The notes below the pieces were generated by a model. That model was not told the DNA's origin and ran no database searches. It saw only the letters and a program-made list of their open reading frames with translations. The position numbers were made by a program, and so were the translations under genes. Below, one piece after another: positions 14,744 through 17,356 of a stretch of DNA of 17,356 nt; position 1 is the stretch's first letter, and each line of letters begins with the position of its first letter. This stretch comes from Chryseobacterium gleum. GTDB taxonomy: Bacteria > Bacteroidota > Bacteroidia > Flavobacteriales_D > Crocinitomicaceae. The stretch lies in contig CALPUT020000015.1 in the NCBI GenBank assembly GCA_943326825.2, forward strand, positions 1 to 17,356, given 5' to 3'.

Positions 14744-15508
14744 ATGAACGAATTAATACAACAAATTTTAGACAATCCAGGAGCATCTTTAGGTATCATT
14801 GGAAATTTAGTAATTATCGAAAGTTTACTTTCAGTTGATAATGCAGCAGTTTTAGCAACAATGGTAATGGATTTACCAGAAAAACAAAGAGAAAAAGCAT
14901 TAAAATATGGTATTTGGGGAGCTTATATTTTCCGTGGTTTAGCGATGATTTTTGCTTCTTTATTAATAAAAATTTGGTGGTTAAAACCAGTAGGTGGCCT
15001 ATACTTATTATATCTTGTTTATGGTTATTGGAAAGGTAAACAAACTGAAACAAAAGAAGATGATATAGTTGATAAAAAATCAAATTGGTTATACAGAGTT
15101 ACAGTTGGCTCATTAGGGAGTTTTTGGGCAACTGTTTGTTTAGTAGAATTAATGGATATGGCTTTTTCAATTGACAATGTATTTGCAGCAGTAGCTTTTA
15201 CACCAAATATCATTTTAGTATGTATTGGAGTGTTCATTGGAATACTTGCGATGAGATTTATAGCTCAATGGTTTGTTAAATTAATGGAAAAATATTCATT
15301 TTTAGAAACAGCAGCATTTATTGTTATTGCAATTTTAGGTATTAAATTAACATTATCCCTAGTTGAGCATTTTTCTCCAAAAAGTGAGCTAGCAATATTC
15401 TTAAAAGGAGAGACAGCTGATATAATAATGTCAATTACAACTGTATCCATATTTTTTATCCCAATTTTAACATCAAGATTTTTTAACTTTCCAAAGAAAA
15501 ATGATTAA
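14744..15508 (+). CDS. terC: TerC-family integral membrane protein, last gene of the ter operon
   Basis: This 254-residue protein has about seven to eight membrane helices and the two family signatures: ESLLSVDNAAVLA (Glu26, Asp32, Asn33) and ELMDMAFSIDNVFAAVAF (Glu135, Asp144, Asn145). These acidic and amide residues lie within helices and form the presumed metal-ion site. TerC proteins act in metal handling; Alx/MeeF-type members export manganese and YceF/YkoY-type members help metallate exported enzymes. In ter loci TerC is the membrane hub that co-purifies with TerB and the TerD proteins. The start lies 4 nt after the kinase stop, so it belongs to the operon. No TerB is encoded in the window. 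A hairpin follows 6 nt after the stop codon. Confidence 0.94.
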   Translation: MNELIQQILDNPGASLGIIGNLVIIESLLSVDNAAVLATMVMDLPEKQREKALKYGIWGAYIFRGLAMIFASLLIKIWWLKPVGGLYLLYLVYGYWKGKQTETKEDDIVDKKSNWLYRVTVGSLGSFWATVCLVELMDMAFSIDNVFAAVAFTPNIILVCIGVFIGILAMRFIAQWFVKLMEKYSFLETAAFIVIAILGIKLTLSLVEHFSPKSELAIFLKGETADIIMSITTVSIFFIPILTSRFFNFPKKND

Positions 15509-15514
15509 TAAAAT

Positions 15515-15546
15515 CCTATCCCTCAAAATTATTTCGCAGGGATAGG
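15515..15546 (+). terminator. hairpin terminator after terC
   Basis: CCTATCCCT (15515-15523) pairs perfectly with AGGGATAGG (15538-15546) over 9 bp with a 14-nt loop, directly after the terC stop. This is GC-rich for the surroundings. The following bases (TTGAATATAAATAT) are AT-rich without a full T run, which is common for terminators in this phylum. It marks the end of the twelve-gene unit. Confidence 0.75.
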
Positions 15547-15560
15547 TTGAATATAAATAT

Positions 15561-15854
15561 ATGAATTTTACTATTAAAATACTTTTATCTCTCCTGCTTT
15601 TCCTTTGCTTAGCAGACATGCCCTACAGCTATTTCCAATTTGTACGTTTTGCAAGTTGTATTGCCTTTGCATATTTTGCTTATCAAGCGAATGGAAAAGA
15701 AGAAAAAGCGACAACAATCATCTATATTGTATTAGCTATTTTATTTCAACCATTTTTGAAAATTTCATTAGGTAGAGAATTGTGGAACATTGTTGATGTA
15801 ATTGTTGGGGTAGGATTATTGATTTCATTAATTAAAAATAGAAATGAAAAGTAA
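15561..15854 (+). CDS. DUF6804-like small membrane protein
   Basis: This 97-residue protein has three to four hydrophobic helices. The motifs LADMPYSYFQFVRFASC (about 18-33), ILFQPFLKISLGRELWNIVDV (about 60-80) and the preceding YIVLA helix match small proteins of the DUF6804 type, whose function is unknown; the match is from memory. It begins 14 nt after the hairpin that ends the ter operon, so it is probably expressed from its own promoter or by read-through. Its last 11 nt overlap the following gene in another frame, so those two are likely co-translated. Confidence 0.8.
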   Translation: MNFTIKILLSLLLFLCLADMPYSYFQFVRFASCIAFAYFAYQANGKEEKATTIIYIVLAILFQPFLKISLGRELWNIVDVIVGVGLLISLIKNRNEK

Positions 15855-16629
15855 AATAAATATTAGATTAAAAATATTCCTTACGATATTTTCAGTTTCA
15901 TTTATCTTTTATTCATATAGTCAAGATGAGAGACCAATCGTTCTTCCAATAAAAGAAGCTATTAAAAAAGGACTAATAGAATTAAAAATAACTGGTGCCT
16001 ATGATTCCCAAATCTATGAAGAAATTGTCGATTTAGATGATGTTCATTTTGGGAAATGTATGGCTATTGTATTAAAGAGTAATACTGATTCTATGATTTC
16101 CGTCAAAATAGAATGTGGAATAGAGTTAATTCCATTTGATTCTTCTTTTCAAACAATGATCGTTACCAAAACGGTTGAATTACCTTTGTATCCGGGCCAA
16201 ATTTATGCTACAAGATTTTATGCAATGTGTGGTCAAATTCACGACAATGCACCCTATATTGAAACGACATATCGAGTAGGGGGGTTAGCGAATAAAAACA
16301 CAGTGAGACTAGCAAGTTATTTTGAAAAGAATTTGATTCAGAATATGGCAGCTCAACACGCTTTGTGGGCATACACAGATAATGTTACTTTTCAGGAGCT
16401 AAAAAAATATGGAGCAGATAGTTTAACAATTTCTTTATCAAATAAAATCTTAGATGATTTATCGATAAAAACAAGAATTAATCCAAAGAAAAAACGTAAA
16501 AAAATATTGGTTGATAGCTCAGTTAAGGTAGAATTTTATGTATTATATTTAATTGGAGCAATGTTTTTATTGATCGTATTTCTGATGATGTTTTTCTATT
16601 TTAGAAGTCGAACTATTAAAAAACAATAA
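15844..16629 (+). CDS. secreted, C-terminally membrane-anchored protein with thioester-domain-like motifs
   Basis: This 261-residue protein is not a named family to me. It has a basic start, a hydrophobic signal at about 9-25 (ending SYSQ), a soluble region (about 27-205), a strongly basic stretch (PKKKRKK, 214-220), a membrane helix at about 231-253 and a short basic tail. That order places the body outside the cytoplasm with the C-terminus inside. The core holds FYAMCGQIHDNAPYIETTY (Cys129) and, 42 residues later, AAQHALWAYTDN (Gln171, Trp175). Cys followed by Pro and Tyr, then a Q-x-A-L-W motif, resembles the spacing of thioester-forming domains of surface proteins; this is a hypothesis. 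It overlaps the DUF6804-like gene by 11 nt, and a separate gene follows 10 nt later. Confidence 0.75.
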   Translation: MKSKINIRLKIFLTIFSVSFIFYSYSQDERPIVLPIKEAIKKGLIELKITGAYDSQIYEEIVDLDDVHFGKCMAIVLKSNTDSMISVKIECGIELIPFDSSFQTMIVTKTVELPLYPGQIYATRFYAMCGQIHDNAPYIETTYRVGGLANKNTVRLASYFEKNLIQNMAAQHALWAYTDNVTFQELKKYGADSLTISLSNKILDDLSIKTRINPKKKRKKILVDSSVKVEFYVLYLIGAMFLLIVFLMMFFYFRSRTIKKQ

Positions 16630-16639
16630 TTTTAATTTT

Positions 16640-17113
16640 ATGCCAACCCTCTGTATTTCTCAAAACATTGAAAACCATCCTACACTCCAAAAATTTGTAC
16701 ATGCGTTACTAACACAAGATATTGAATTGGTAAAATCTTGTTTAGCAAAAAATGGAAGTTTTGAAGTTCAAGATAAAAAACTAGACACAAAAGAACGCAA
16801 AATCAGAGGGTTTATAAATTGGTTTGGTCCTATTTTGAGAGATACGAAAATAGAACATGTTAAATTCGATCAATGTTTGCATTGCAAAATTGGAAATACT
16901 GTTTTGATTATTAATAATGGGTATTTACCCCGATTATTAAAAGACAATTCTGAACGTTCAAAAACAGGATTAATGATACAAATAGAAGACGATTTGATTT
17001 CGGTAATTAAATTCTGTTTTGTGTTTTTAAAAACGGAAAATAAATACCAATTTGAGAAAATGGTTGATCAATTAAGAAATGGAAGAGCGGAAGGCTTTTT
17101 CAATTTTGATTAA
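16640..17113 (+). CDS. cytoplasmic protein of unknown function, 157 residues
   Basis: I do not recognise this protein. It has no signal peptide or membrane helix. The N-terminal part, LQKFVHALLTQDIELVKSCLAKNGSFEVQ (about 16-44), has the helix-turn pattern at the start of many NTF2/SnoaL-type folds, where a helix 'FVxALxxxDIExxxxxL' precedes the first strand. Later strands (IEHVKFDQCLHCKIGNTVLIINNG, LMIQIEDDLISVIKFCFVF) would fit the curved sheet. No catalytic residues are obvious. A Cys-x2-Cys (residues 99 and 102) lies in the middle. It is 10 nt after the membrane-anchored protein gene, so it may share its transcript. Start choice: the first ATG in frame, followed by MPTLCISQN. Confidence 0.7.
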   Translation: MPTLCISQNIENHPTLQKFVHALLTQDIELVKSCLAKNGSFEVQDKKLDTKERKIRGFINWFGPILRDTKIEHVKFDQCLHCKIGNTVLIINNGYLPRLLKDNSERSKTGLMIQIEDDLISVIKFCFVFLKTENKYQFEKMVDQLRNGRAEGFFNFD

Positions 17114-17173
17114 TTGTCGGTCGTTTCTTTTTTCAAACGGATTAGTTCGAAGAGTAAGAAAATTTCAAAACGA

Positions 17174-17218
17174 GTCAGTCTAAGTAGTTCTAGAAACGAG
17201 AACATATCGAAGCCTGAC
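17174..17218. repeat. nested inverted repeat (hairpin-forming) between two genes
   Basis: The outer arms GTCAGTCT (17174-17181) and AGCCTGAC (17211-17218) pair at 7 of 8 positions. Inside them GTTCT (17187-17191) and AGAAC (17199-17203) pair perfectly around a 7-nt loop. A further GGTCGT (17119-17124) is the reverse complement of ACGACC (17217-17222), but the latter overlaps the outer arm by two bases, so the two pairings compete. The gap is less AT-rich than its surroundings. It could be a terminator for the upstream gene or a structured leader of the next. Confidence 0.5.
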
Positions 17219-17249
17219 GACCAACTTTTATTCTAAAATCTCCTTGCCA

Positions 17250-17278
17250 GAAATGAACTTTTTTCCTAAATTCAATAG
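17250..17278 (+). repeat. 29-bp near-repeat of the sequence before the gene at 944
   Basis: This stretch matches 886-914 at 27 of 29 positions: GAAAT-x-AACTTTTTTC, one variable base, then TAAATTCAATAG. Both copies are on the same strand and upstream of a gene start, 29 bp (left copy) and 14 bp (right copy) away. No TTTG/TAnnTTTG promoter pair is apparent inside. A shared operator or a dispersed intergenic repeat are both possible. Confidence 0.7.
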
Positions 17279-17292
17279 GAAAAGACTAACTT

Positions 17293-17356
17293 ATGGCTAA
17301 ATCGAATAAGAAAATTGAGGTTTTGGGTATTGAAATTTCAATCGTTAATAAAGACA
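17293..17356 (+). CDS. N-terminus of a probable KilA-N-type DNA-binding protein (cut by window edge)
   Basis: Only 21 codons are present, reading MAKSNKKIEVLGIEISIVNK before the window ends. The pattern basic start, then I-x-V-x-G-x-E-I-S-I-V/L, resembles the beginning of Bacteroidota KilA-N domain proteins, which continue with an ISLTD-type motif that is not visible here. There is no Shine-Dalgarno sequence. The 29-bp near-repeat ends 14 bp upstream. With so few residues, the family is a guess. Confidence 0.4.
   Translation, partial: MAKSNKKIEVLGIEISIVNKD

Noticed and set aside
6812..15508. Assigning the operon simply as tellurite resistance
   Set aside because: Only TerD and TerC members are shared with classical ter operons; TerA, TerB and TerZ are missing, and Ter modules also link to phage, colicin and metal stress, so the phenotype cannot be read from sequence.
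6812..15508. Horizontal acquisition of the operon judged from codon use
   Set aside because: A hand sample suggested more ATA isoleucine codons in TerY 1 than in the receptor gene, but the sample is tiny, and no integrase, transposase, tRNA or flanking direct repeat was found.

Overview
The window reads as a chromosomal segment of an AT-rich member of the Bacteroidota, most likely Flavobacteriales. The reasons are a TonB-dependent receptor paired with a DUF4249 lipoprotein, almost no Shine-Dalgarno sequences before the starts, one -7 motif of the TAnnTTTG type, and a pheT gene and small regulators with flavobacterial-type sequences. No tRNA, rRNA, CRISPR array, transposase or integrase was seen.

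Left flank (1-6642). The window opens inside pheT (minus strand), followed by about 390 bp of gene-free DNA that holds two diverged copies of a palindromic motif and a 9-bp inverted repeat. Next come a small zinc-finger-like protein (944-1384), a probable transcription unit of a TonB-dependent receptor and a DUF4249 lipoprotein (1467-4817), a secreted von Willebrand A (VWA) protein (4862-6277), and a small helix-turn-helix regulator on the minus strand (6322-6642).

Centre (6812-15508). This is the main content: twelve tightly packed plus-strand genes, with start/stop overlaps or gaps of no more than 12 nt. In order they are two TerD-family proteins, TerY-type VWA protein 1, a two-helix membrane protein, TerY 2, a 58-residue membrane protein, an 80-residue YggT-like membrane protein, a macro-domain (ADP-ribose) protein, TerY 3 with a C-terminal cysteine cluster, a PP2C-type phosphatase, a divergent protein kinase with a zinc ribbon, and TerC. 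TerY, phosphatase and kinase are the known 'TerY-P triad' of Ter-dependent stress systems (tellurite, phage and colicin phenotypes in better-studied ter loci). The inferred logic is a membrane-linked stress switch: TerD proteins bind calcium, TerY proteins act as metal-dependent scaffolds, the kinase and phosphatase set a phosphorylation state, and TerC supplies a membrane metal-ion component. The unusual parts are three non-identical TerY genes, three small membrane genes between them, and a macro-domain gene in the middle of the unit whose usual catalytic asparagine is replaced by lysine. A strong hairpin at 15515-15546 closes the operon.

Right flank (15561-17356). A DUF6804-like membrane protein overlaps a secreted, membrane-anchored protein that carries Cys and Gln-x-Ala-Leu-Trp motifs resembling thioester domains. 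Then come an unrecognised 157-residue protein, a structured gap with a nested hairpin, and the start of a probable KilA-N-type gene. The DNA before that last gene shares a 29-bp near-repeat with the DNA before the zinc-finger gene at 944.
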